Positions 54,300 to 64,000 of a DNA stretch of 64,000 nt are shown piece by piece. The first letter of the stretch is position 1. Every line of letters starts with the position of its first letter. A program made the translations under genes and the position numbers. Below the pieces are notes generated by a model. The model was given only the letters and a program-made list of their open reading frames with translations, had not been told where the DNA came from and did not search any database. This DNA is from Siphonodentalium dalli (taxonomy: Eukaryota; Mollusca; Scaphopoda; Gadilida; Siphonodentaliidae). Location: assembly GCA_032622095.1 (NCBI GenBank), contig CP136069.1, positions 72,499,319 through 72,563,318 of the forward strand, written 5' to 3'.

Positions 54300-54711
54300 A
54301 AATACTACCTAAAACAGCTACGTACACAACTAAAAAGTAACAAATTACGAATCTATGGAAAATTAGTGAATGGAAAATAAGTGCGAATAATGTCAATTTG
54401 GCAACTGAAAACATTGACGAAACAGATATGTTTTCAGCAACTTTTTAAAACATTCAACAAGAGTGACAATGAAATGGTCAGATACTCTTTAAATATTGTG
54501 TAAAAATTCAAGTCACCCAAAATGAAAGACACTGTTATAATCATGGATAAATTTCAACATCATTCATCATTGCACAAATCGCAACTTCAGTCAATTATGA
54601 TTTGACAACAAAAAGGTTATTTGAATATAGCCAATTTTACACTGAAAGTATGCACGGTAAATATTTTCAATGTAGCAAATAACCGACTCAGTCGCTGGTT
54701 GGCAGAATATA
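54300..54711. other. No recognisable feature
   Basis: Nothing recognised. Confidence 0.5.
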
Positions 54712-54929
54712 TCAGTAATGCCCTAAATAATTGACTCCTTAACCACAGCAGAATTATGGGTAACTTTTCAGGATTTAGTTGAAAATATGGCGTGTTACAA
54801 TTCATCGGAAAGCTCTCACTTAGACCTTTCCAATGAATGGCAACAAGCCATCTTTCCGACTAAATCCTGAAAAGTTACCCATAATTCTGTTGTGGTTAAG
54901 GAGTCAATTACTTAGGGCACTACTGTATC
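54712..54929. mobile_element. Family A MITE, copy 21
   Basis: CAGTAATGCCC to GGGCACTACTGTA, full arms with several point differences. Confidence 0.8.
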
Positions 54930-55119
54930 TGCTAACCATTTTGATTGACAGCTGTGGAAACATCAATTGGAATAAATTATGAGTTCAGCAAGAAAGAGGC
55001 TTGAATCGCGCACCTCCTATCCCCTTCTTGTTTATAGTGGTGTAACTCCAGGCAGATTCACAGCCCAATTTGTTTTTCTTAAATTAATCAGCAGTTTCTA
55101 ACTGACCATGGGGAGGGAC

Positions 55120-56190
55120 CAGAGGAAATTTTGAAATCTGAGTATGAACGTTGCAAAATCCTACCTGAGACCCCTCTAAGATTGGAAAATTTCCAACGAT
55201 AGCCATTTTAGTCCAAAATGTGACCAAAAGTATGAAAATATACAAATGTTAATCTAAAAACAAATTCCCCACTAATATATTGTTGGAAATATTAAACACC
55301 GAGAACAATTTCAACCTATTGTTGGTGTGAAAAGTCAATGATATAGACCGTGATATCTTGAAATAACTGAGTTTAGTGCATATACATGTACCCCCAGGCG
55401 TTTGCACATTGTGATATTTTTTGAGGCCCTGCAGATGAAGTATCAAGATAACGCACGAAGAGGGTTCGATTATACCGCTTATTCAGAATTAGTCGCAATT
55501 GGCTATGCATAAACCTAGAGGCCATGCTGGAGATTTATTTTTGATATTATAATCGGATTGGTTTATCAAGTTTATAATAGGTACAATAATGACCTAAATA
55601 ATCGACTCCTTAACCATAGCAGAATTATGGGTAATTTTTCAGGATTTAGTTGGAAATATGGCTTGTTGCCATTCATCGGAAAGCTCTCAGTGAGAGCTTT
55701 ACGATGAATGGCAAAAAGCCATATTTCCGACTAAATCCTGAAAAATTACCCATAATTCTGCTGTGGTTAAGGAGTTGATTATTTAGGGCATTACTGTAAT
55801 ACACTCGTAGTCGGAGGCTTCTAAGCACTTCTTTGCTTATTAAGAATCTGAGTTCAATTACATAAGATCCTTAGAGAACTTGTTGATTTTTCAAGTATAA
55901 ATTCCATTTTTTGGGACAATTCATGTTCTAAATAGTATTAGGGTTTCCCATTTTTTGCTAATTCTAAAATATTGAGTGTCCTATTTTCGAAACCATTTGT
56001 GGTAGGATAATTCACATGGATTTTTTTTTAAGAGCTATGTCTGGGTGGCATTTTTACTTATCCTCAGTGACAAAGACTAATCAAACCCGCCGAAATCGTC
56101 AGCTCCAAATGTCACATATATCACACATCTTAGTAATGCTTACCTCCAAAATTTTGATTAAAACCAGGCCTATTGTCAGTAATTAAATAT
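55120..56190. repeat. Segmental duplication, copy 2 (partner 50489-52475)
   Basis: Blocks 55120-55581 and 55978-56190 as described for copy 1. A family A element (55582-55799) lies exactly at the end of the first block, followed by about 180 bp without a counterpart. Confidence 0.75.
55582..55799. mobile_element. Family A MITE, copy 22
   Basis: TACAATAATGACC to GGGCATTACTGTA; arms nearly perfect otherwise. Confidence 0.82.
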
Positions 56191-56232
56191 ACAAATGAAT
56201 AACTGCTATAAAAAGTACATGATCTGAACAAG

Positions 56233-56633
56233 TTAACCCTTTACCCAACAAACCGGCCAAAACCGGCCAAATAAAGCTTCAACAGCCTAAAATATCTTCG
56301 GTCTGTCTCAATAGAACCATACAAATATGGATATCATTGGAACCGGCTCCTTGACCACATTGTGATAGTTACAGTTATGCCCTGTGCCAATGCATTCTCT
56401 TATATATGCGAGTCGACCTATAGGTTGCCTCACATATATAAGAGAATGCATTGGCCTAAAAAAAATCTTTTTTTAACACTTTTTACCATTTTTTCTTACA
56501 TTCTTTAACAATTTTATAACTTTTAATGTGTTAAGCCAATGCATTCTCTTATATATGCGAGGCGACCTATGGTCGACTCGCATATATAAGAGAATGCATT
56601 GGCACAGGGCCCTTCTGTTGGGTAAAGGGTTAA
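56233..56633. mobile_element. Family C-like TTAA MITE with a third terminus type
   Basis: TTAACCCTTTACCCAACA to TGTTGGGTAAAGGGTTAA, TTAA at both ends. Same CATTCTCTTATATATGCGAG hairpin module as C1 and C2, present twice (56386-56455 and 56532-56602), although its termini differ. 401 bp. Confidence 0.85.
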
Positions 56634-56784
56634 CATGAACTGTTACATCAAGGAACTAGCCCAATGTTGGTATTCAGGTCAGTCCACTCAACCTGGGGCA
56701 ATCCATGGAGCGATTAGGAATGTGGAAAGTTGAAATGCCTAAGTATAACTAGATTATCAACATGAAGAGATATATATATAAAGT

Positions 56785-57310
56785 AAAATCCAAGATGGCT
56801 ACTGGCGACTATGTTTTCCAATGAAATTCAATAACATTTGATAGCTCCCATCTAGTAGATCAATATCAAGATCAAAATTAAATTTGGTGATGATCAGATG
56901 AGGCAAGTGGACTGAAGGATGTGCCAAAGGATTCAGTCATGCAAAGAGCAAAATCCAAGATGGCTGCCAGCAGCCATGTTTTATGGCCGAATGACTCCAA
57001 AAGTTCTCGTTCCCATCTACATGTCAATATTAACATCCACGACAATTTCGTGATGATCAAATGAAGACTCCAGCCTGTAGCTCCTGCTAATTGATTGAAT
57101 TTTGAAATCCAAGATGGCAGCTGGCAGCCATGTGTTTTTTTTCTCCAATATGACCCCAAAATGACTCGTTCCCATCTACATGTCAATGTCAACTGCTATG
57201 GCAAATTTCATAATGATCCGAACAAAGGTGGACCTGTAGCTCGTGCTAAAGGAAATTGTTGACAGACGCACACACACATGCACACACACGTACGACGGAT
57301 ACCAATCCAT
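56785..57310. repeat. Tandem-unit element with ATCCAAGATGG units
   Basis: AAATCCAAGATGGC recurs near 56788, 56948 and 57107 (spacing about 160 bp), each followed by GCCATGTTTT-type, CGTTCCCATCTACATGTCAA and GATGATCAAATGA phrases. It ends with an ACGCACACACACATGCACAC tract and GGCAATAGCTCA. Same architecture as the pearl-like elements with a different core. Opposite-strand ORFs reflect the repeat. Confidence 0.55.
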
Positions 57311-57612
57311 GGCAATAGCTCAAACTTTACAAAGTTGAGTCAAAAATTCCAGGGCATTTCTGAACAATATTCAAGGTTTCTCAAGGCCCTCAAACCTAAA
57401 ATTCAAGGCTAATATTTTTACATGTTATTTCAAGACCCTCAAATAAATATGGTAAAATTCAATTAGCATCAATTATCAATCCAGCAAGTGGATCCCTGAG
57501 TCTATTCAAGCCCTACCCCACCCCCCAATGGCAATCAGAGCACTTAATTCCAGGGCCTTCTTGAATGATGTTGTCATTTGTCCAATTTAAAGGGATATGG
57601 AAGACTTTGCTG
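57311..57612. other. No recognisable feature
   Basis: A TTTCTCAAGGCCCTCAAACC phrase weakly echoes 50400-50440; nothing else. Confidence 0.4.
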
Positions 57613-57790
57613 CAAACCTGAGTTTAGTGTGCCAGTCATTTGCAGAATGAGGTCCCCAGAGGGTGTGTGATGCTATCCCACATAGCAGCACCTCTTTCTG
57701 CTTAGGCCTCATTTTCTCGGGAAAGCTTACTTATTATCAAATTTCTATAGTAACTTCTTCACATTGATTCTATTTCTTTTTTAGTTTAGT
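57613..57790. mobile_element. Family B, left part only, deleted hairpin
   Basis: CAAACCTGAGTTTAGTGTG, a shortened hairpin (GTCCCCAGAGGGTGTGTGAT..), linker to TTTTTTAGTTTAG, then family C begins. Confidence 0.65.
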
Positions 57791-57992
57791 GACTGGAGCT
57801 TCCTGAAATTTTGCGACAACCCTGTGTCAGTGCATTCTCTTATATATGCGAGTCTCCCATAGGCCTAACAATATTTACCTTGACCTTGTAAGCCAGTGCA
57901 TTCTAGTATAGGGAGCCTCGCATATATAAGAGAATGCACTGGCACGGGATCTTTAATGCTGCACCAGTGCAGATCCCATCATGAAAGGGTTA
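57791..57992. mobile_element. Family C2 TTAA MITE, left terminus lost
   Basis: Starts inside at TGACTGGAGCTTCCTGAAAT, passes two partial hairpin modules and ends CCATCATGAAAGGGTTAA. Confidence 0.7.
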
Positions 57993-58430
57993 AGATAAAC
58001 AACAAAGCCTCATAAATGTTGGCTAATTCTGAAATCTTCACACATTTCATTTCAATATTTCAATTAAAACATTTCATAATTATTTCCTTTAATATTGGAA
58101 TGTAAAAAATCCAGCATATGACCTGGAACAGTGATCATAACTAGACACATACCCATATCACGAACCATGTATTGAGATACATATTGTATCCCAACATAAA
58201 CCATATCTCCCATGCCTAATTCATTTCAATCCAAATTGAAGCGAAAGTATGACAAATCAACCAAAAAAACATGACCATCACAAACAACAGCCAAAAATGT
58301 TCGTCTAATTAGTTGCTCCGCCCTGATATTTGTTGCTCCTTTTTATAGCGAATTCAAGTAAGCAATTTTGTTGCGGCTACTTGACTTTACTTATAATACA
58401 ATATAACATGATATCCTATCATTATCCTCA
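57993..58430. other. No recognisable feature
   Basis: Nothing recognised. Confidence 0.5.
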
Positions 58431-59525
58431 CAATTAGAGACTCCTTTTATACACCAATAATTTTCATCTTCACTCCCGATATGTAGAGGGCCAGATGGTG
58501 CTAGCACATGTCCCCATATTATCCGCCGGAGTATGCTATTATGTGTGATTATATACATGGTTTTATGTATTTCCTGTAGAGCATGTTATTCAGGGTTGTT
58601 TTGTTAAAATATTCCGTTTCAGCAGATAATTTGTATTATGTTGGGAATTTTGAAGATAAAAATTGAGTCTGCTTCTGGTTACAATGAGAATGGTAGACTG
58701 CTCATAACCTTATTAAAAATTAATTACATATTGCCAATTACTGTGGTTGTAAGTAACCATATCTAGGATAAAACAATTCAATTTATTATTTTAAATATGA
58801 TTTATTCCCTCCTCCCCCTATCATCAGTGACAGTTGGCTTCGATTATACACATATTTTACAGACTCAAAACTTGGCTAAAGGTTATATCTTCAATCAAAA
58901 TGCATATACACATCACATCTATAATGTTTTTTAAAATAGTAACATGTCCGGTCCCTGTTCCTTCTATACATCAATAATTTTCATCTTCACTCCCGATATG
59001 TAGAAGGCCAGATGGTGCCTGTAGGGCATGTTATTCAGGGTTGTTTTGTTAAAATATTCTGTTTCAGCAGATAATTTATATTATGTTGCAACTGGAAATT
59101 TTGAAGATAAAAATTGAGTCTGCTTTTGGGTACAATGACAATGGTAGACATCTCGTAACCTTATTAAAATTAATTACATATTGCCAATTACCGTGATTGT
59201 AAGCGACAATGTCTAGGATAAAATAATTGATTTGATAATGTTAAATATACTTTCACTCGGCAATATGATAAGTGACAACATGGTTTTGGTTTTACACATA
59301 TTTCACTTAAGTGTTTTAAAGGTTATATTTTCAATCAAAATACATATATACACAGCTATAATGTTTTTAAAATAGTAACATTTCCTGTCCCAGTTCCTTT
59401 TATACACCAATAATGTTCATCTTCACTCCTGATGTGTAAAGGTCAAGGTGCGAGTATATTATCTTTTGGAGTATTATGTGTGATTATAGAAAATTTCATC
59501 TGAGAATTTTGAAGGCCATAAAAGG
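58431..59525. repeat. Tandem segmental repeat, 2.3 units of about 440-520 bp
   Basis: CAATAATTTTCATCTTCACT recurs at about 58460 and 58973 and, with one change, near 59410. Further landmarks are GCATGTTATTCAGGGTTGTT, AAAATTGAGTCTGCTT and ATTACATATTGCCAATTAC. Unit 2 lacks about 70 bp of unit 1. Unit 3 stops just before the next element. Confidence 0.8.
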
Positions 59526-59529
59526 TTCG

Positions 59530-59918
59530 CAGGCCTGGAAATCTGAGGAGGGCTATTTGATAGCCCTCCTACAGCCCTCGCAAAATTGACTCCATAAGGG
59601 CTATTTTCAGCCTCCCTAAAGCTGGTAAAAACTCGCCAACATGAAATTCAGAACCAGGCTGTGTTCAATGCCACTAGAAATATCCACTGCACAGATTACA
59701 TATGAATTGAAGAGAAGAGAGGAAGTCTTGGTGGGCTATTAGCCCTTCTAAGGCAACCCAAGAGGGATATTTTCAGCCCTCCTGCAATTAACTGCCAGGC
59801 CTGAGCATTAACAGGTAAAATATCAAAACTGTAAAAGTTGAGGAGGGCTATGGCCCTCCTAGGCAAATCTAGGAGGGCTATTAATAGCCCTCCTGGATTT
59901 TCTAGACCGCCAGCCCTG
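59530..59918. mobile_element. hAT-like element with 6-bp flanking repeat
   Basis: Ends CAGGCCTGGAAATC and GACCGCCAGCCCTG (imperfect inverse) with GAGGAGGGCTATTTGATAGC-type hairpins just inside each end (TAGCCCTCC). GGTTCG occurs at 59524-59529 and 59919-59924, six rather than eight bases. Internal TAGCCCTCC/GGAGGGCTA motifs repeat several times in both orientations. ORFs here read those motifs. Confidence 0.65.
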
Positions 59919-59934
59919 GGTTCGCCATGGGTTT

Positions 59935-61483
59935 GGGTCACGATGAGTTTCATATACTCTATTCAAAATGAATTCCATATTGACATTTACCAATATTGTA
60001 GGTGTCAGATGCTGAACATAAAACTGCTACTGTAATTGACTTGCAATTGTTGGGACACAAAACATTGATAGATAATCATTTTGTAATATACCAATCTGAG
60101 TACTGAAATTACCCAATAAAATTACTTAAGTCAACATTACACAATGCGAGGAAAGTCTGCAAGCAACAATTGCTAAAAACTGTATTCAGGCTTATCGTGA
60201 TACATGATAGTATATAACCCGATACATGCATCTCAGCTTTCCGTATTTCGATTCACCTGTGAACTAACTGTTCCTCCCATTCCTAAAATGTATATATATA
60301 TATATTTTGGGTATCACAACTCTTTCAACATTACAAAATAATATACAAATTTTCAAAAGTTATTTAGGAATCATAAATTAATATTTCTCTATCGAATTTA
60401 AAAAATTTGAGTCAAGGACTTAGGGCCAAAAATTTGTTTGTCAATTCTAGTGGATATAAACTTGTTTTATATCTTAATAATATCACAAAATCATGAACAT
60501 AAAAATATTTTTCAATAAATTTATGGGTAATTTTGAACAAGAAAAATAGATAAAGTCAACTTTACATATATTGATAATCTGCAGTAACCATATAATATAT
60601 ATTCAAGTGAAAGTAACTCTTAACTTTTTGACATTCAAAATCAATTTTCTTTGGATATAGACATGTATATGCCATGGGTATATCGACAGCTATTTCTAAG
60701 AATCATGAAGTATGATGTATGATATGGAAATTTTTCCTTTATTTCTACATATTCAATATGTGGGACGAACAACTGAATTCATGCATGAAAAAACAGCATA
60801 CACTATTGATTGATGAAGGCAATTTCTTTTGTTCCTTTTATCTACATTTTCTGCAGAAACATCGAATAGCTATTAAGATCTTAAACTGATTGATTAATCC
60901 TATTTATTCATTGGTGTACCTGGTGCATCTGTGACAAGGTTCTGTAAGAATATTGGTTGTTAAGATTTTCTGAACAACCCACTGAGACAAAGTAAAATTT
61001 CATTTCTTTTTTTATTTCACTGTTTACAATGAAGTCCGAACCAACATGATTTCTCAAACAGCCTGAACATATCTGTTACTTCCGTGAAGGACCTTCTTTT
61101 TGGCATGGCCTGTCAAAGTAACGACTTAGAACACACGCCTGTTTGAAATAGCCCAGTCTTAAATTTCAATTCCTGCTTCCCATGACCGAATATACAAATC
61201 GTGCTTTTCCCGATAGCAGCAACAGGTGCGTATGCCACATTATTATTGCGGACTATATTCTGAATAAGATTTTCAACATATTCAATATAATGTTACCCAT
61301 TTCAGAAACTTGTTGTGTAATATTCAGTGAACAAGGAGAGGAACTATTCTAAGTTATATAACTTGTTTTTCCCCATCCCCTGTGCACCATCATAATTAGG
61401 TCACAATAAATATGTTCAATCAATCAAGAAAAATTATGTAGGAGACTTCAAATATTATTATCTGCATATTATAAACTTGTAAT
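59935..61483. other. No supported feature
   Basis: About 1.5 kb of AT-rich DNA with a short (TA)n run near 60291-60304; no repeat in the window, no gene recognised. Confidence 0.5.
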
Positions 61484-61958
61484 TTAAAGGTACTCAATCC
61501 GATCAGATGGTCCCCATATCATCAAGATACAACAACAACAACATTTCTTCAAAGTACGTTTTAGTTATCAGAATCGATTTATTGCAACAAAATAATGTTA
61601 ACCACTGTCAACTATGGTTTAAAATTTCCCAAAACATGTTATTTATCAACATTTTGTTCAACAAAATATAGCCATATTATCATTTACGTATCACAAAATT
61701 TAGCCATTTTACCCTGGTATTACCACTTGATTTTAGAGTTATCCATCTTCATCTGAATTTTTGTCAGAGACTGCCTGTTTGATCATGTTTTTCTGGGCCA
61801 CAAATAATTGCACATCTCGAGAAATAAAAAACTTCAAAAATCGATATCTGATCACTCTGAGCTTTGATGGGTGGGTTCCCAAACTCGAATCAAAATATTG
61901 TTTACCCCCGAAGCCAAAGAAATAGTAAGGAGCATTAATTTGGATAATGCACCTTTAA
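61484..61958. mobile_element. Family G repeat, longest copy
   Basis: TTAAAGGTACTCAATCCGAT to GGATAATGCACCTTTAA, 475 bp, TTAA at both ends; reference copy for the family. Confidence 0.75.
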
Positions 61959-62394
61959 ATGAATGACCCAGGAATTGAAAGATATATTCAGGATTCGAGG
62001 CTAATTTATACCAAACCAATTTTAAGCCATATCAATTTTATTAGTTGGCTTATTACGAACATCATGGTGAAAAATCTCTAGATGGAGGAGGGGAAAATAT
62101 CTTAATATTCCCTGACAGGTCTTGACATACCAAATGGTGAGTATTCCACACTATCCTGGTGATTGCAAATCTCATATATTTACTTGAAATAATTTATTTG
62201 AATAAAAATAAATAAAACCAATGCATTAACATCTGTAATAGTCTAATTTCCCCATGATATTATGACTCATAAAATGAGAAGTCTAACACAAACGGAAGAC
62301 CATGGGCAAAAACAAAAATAGTTGCAATTTTGATATAAAAAAAGTTGACCAACTAAATATATTGCTGTCGCCTTACTTTTAATTTTGACATTTA
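61959..62394. other. No recognisable feature
   Basis: Nothing recognised. Confidence 0.5.
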
Positions 62395-62700
62395 ATAATT
62401 GTATAAACTAGCATGTTTGGAATGAGATGTGTCACATGAAAGGTTCTTTTTTATTTTATACTGAATTTTCTATCTGTTTTAAATTCCCCCATAGTTTCTA
62501 TTCTCAAAAGGGATACCAAAAATCATTTTGTTAATTTTTCAATAATAAAATTATATTCTTTGGTATTTATAGTTCTGGTATATATTTCATATTTAGTTTT
62601 CTACATTTTTTCAACAGAACAGAACAAAAAACTATGTTGAATTATAATTTTGTGTGTGTTTGTTGTTGTAAATGGAACACTGAATACATCTTTATAAAGG
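62395..62700. repeat. Dispersed copy of part of the 8-10 kb array unit
   Basis: Matches about 9950-10250 in order (GTCACATGAAAGGTTCTTTT-like, CATTTTGTTAATTTTCAATA-like, TCTTTGGTATTTAT, TTTTTTCAACAGAACA, GAATACATCTTTA). Confidence 0.6.
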
Positions 62701-63231
62701 GTAGAGATGAAATTCTGCCATCATCTTCGTGAAAATTAAAGATAATGGTTTTTGTCATTCTCAACAGGTACCTATACATAGGCATAATCTGAAACATGTG
62801 AAATGAAAAATGTTGATACATTTTGTTCAATATTGCTATTATTTTTATATGTGAAAAAGATATATTCTTTGTAGTTTTTGTATTTAAATGGTCTATTCTC
62901 AGACACATATATGTGTAACAATGAGATAGATAACATATATACAAGGATGTGTGCACATATACATTAATGCATCAAAATATCAATTGAATGTAGCCCGAAG
63001 TCATGACCTGAACGCAAGTATATACGTGTCATCTGAAAGAGCCAAGATATTGATCAATATTTTTGCAACAATGCATTGAAGTGAATTGAAAAAGATCAAA
63101 TCTATTATGAGCAGTGTTCAGAGTTCCAGACCTACAGTTGCAACAACATGTTTTGTTTATAAAATCTATTTCTTCATTATACCATTGACTTTGTACAACT
63201 GGAAAGGAATGTTAGAAACCACACATAATAC
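62701..63231. other. No supported feature
   Basis: A 104-codon minus ORF (62642-62956) overlaps the dispersed repeat; no domain recognised. Confidence 0.45.
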
Positions 63232-63460
63232 TTAAAACCTTTCTTTATAACCTACTTATTTATGAGTTGTTCCTATTGTTTAACTTATTATCTGAAAATT
63301 TCCCACCAATGAATATGAATCATTCTGTTCTAGTAATATCTTTTTAGCATTTCTGTTGTCTGTTTTAATTACCTGAACACCCCTACAAATGAACAATAGA
63401 TTATTCCAATGTATACATTTATAAGTGAGGGGGGAATTCATTTAGCAAAGAGAGGGTTAA
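63232..63460. mobile_element. Family D TTAA MITE, copy 10, reverse
   Basis: TTAAAACCTTTCTTTATAAC to TTAGCAAAGAGAGGGTTAA; internal TTATTATCTGAAAATTTCCC and ATTCCAATGTATAC in reverse order. Confidence 0.7.
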
Positions 63461-63791
63461 TCCGGGATCACAAATACCAAACAATTAATTTTTGCTAAAT
63501 TATCTGTTTGTATCCACGAAATAATTGAAAATATAGGAAATAAAAATTATTTTGTCAACTAGAATCTAAATGAATTGAAAAAAAACGCTAGAAAAAAGGC
63601 CTGTATCCCTGAATACATCATTTATAGGCCTGTATCACGGAATACATCATTTAAAATTTATTTTGAAAGTGAGTTGAGTGAGTTGTGTACACAAATTAGG
63701 ATGATATTTAAAAAAAAAACATTCAACAAAGTATATCAAAAGGTGTTGAAATAGAACAGACATTTTGTGAAAAGTTAGGGTCCTCGAATCA
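63461..63791. other. No recognisable feature
   Basis: A short duplication GGCCTGTATC.C.GAATACAT lies at 63599-63650; otherwise nothing. Confidence 0.5.
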
Positions 63792-63799
63792 GATGAAAA

Positions 63800-63950
63800 C
63801 AAGCCTTGAAATAGGGTGTCTGTCATTTGCAGAATGAGGTCCCCAGAGGGTTAATGTAGTGATGCTAGCCCACTATGCGGGGTAGCATCACTAAATTCAC
63901 CCTCTGGGGACCTCATTCTGCAAATGACAGACACGCTATTTCAAGGCTTG
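63800..63950. mobile_element. Family B solo hairpin with perfect 8-bp target duplication
   Basis: GATGAAAA at 63792-63799 and 63951-63958. CAAGCCTTGAAATAGGGTG to GCTATTTCAAGGCTTG, one near-perfect palindrome of 151 bp. Probably a young copy and the cleanest solo form. Confidence 0.92.
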
Positions 63951-64000
63951 GATGAAAACAAAATTTATTACTGGAGAAAATTTAGATTAAAAATATTTCA

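Noticed and set aside
56878-57192. Minus-strand ORF with repeated CRWER segments
   Set aside because: Reflects the 160-bp tandem units of the repeat.

Overview
This window looks like gene-poor intergenic or intronic DNA from the nuclear genome of an animal, most likely a marine mollusc. It is AT-rich. No open reading frame exceeds about 155 codons, and the longest ones lie in transposon or repeat DNA. I found no rRNA, tRNA, operon, Shine-Dalgarno site or CRISPR array. The mollusc guess rests on repeats that resemble bivalve 'pearl'/HINE elements: core units of about 160 bp carrying a ...GGGC(C)ATAACTC... phrase, followed by an (ACGG)n-type tract. That assignment is inference.

At least half of the window is explained by transposable elements, nearly all non-autonomous, and most could be given precise ends. 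(A) A TA-flanked near-perfect palindrome of about 215 bp with CAGTAATGCCC termini (Tc1/mariner-type MITE), about 25 loci; two copies have an empty site in a neighbouring repeat unit. (B) A hAT-type family built of two hairpins (CAAGCCTTGAAATAG termini), 14 loci; two copies have perfect 8-bp target duplications and one has an imperfect one. (C, D, E, F, G, N, O) Seven families bounded by TTAA (piggyBac-type targeting), most with CCCTTT or AGG termini. (hAT) Three larger elements with perfect 8-bp duplications: 13688-14533, 38033-38872 and 42909-43287. (FB) A foldback element at 29423-30934 whose arms are 16-bp minisatellite arrays and which has a perfect 8-bp duplication. (pearl-like) Tandem-unit elements at 22915-23330, 41735-42359, 52611-53640, 54062-54299 and probably 56785-57310.

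Layout. 1-6000: CpG-rich patches, a large GC-rich inverted repeat (2105-3025) and one TTAA element. 6-12 kb: segmental tandem repeats invaded by A elements, then a near-identical 0.5-kb duplication across poly-G. 12-20 kb: dense MITEs, the first hAT element and short exon-like segments on the minus strand. 20-29 kb: a 0.37-kb tandem array (24982-26575) invaded by A and B. 29-31 kb: the foldback element. 31-45 kb: hAT elements, a 31-bp minisatellite and nested B/pearl and D/E insertions. 45222-46467: four different TTAA families end to end, sharing target sites. 47-64 kb: more MITEs, a segmental duplication (50.5-52.5 kb against 55.1-56.2 kb) and a 0.45-0.5 kb tandem repeat at 58.4-59.5 kb.

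Gene content. I cannot support a complete protein-coding gene. Strong splice-donor matches (GTRAGT) outside repeats cluster on the minus strand, several paired with plausible acceptors to give exons of 22-94 nt. The window may therefore be intronic to an unidentified minus-strand gene; this is a hypothesis. Nesting gives a relative chronology: D, F, G, P and the tandem arrays are older, and A, B, E and N insertions are younger.
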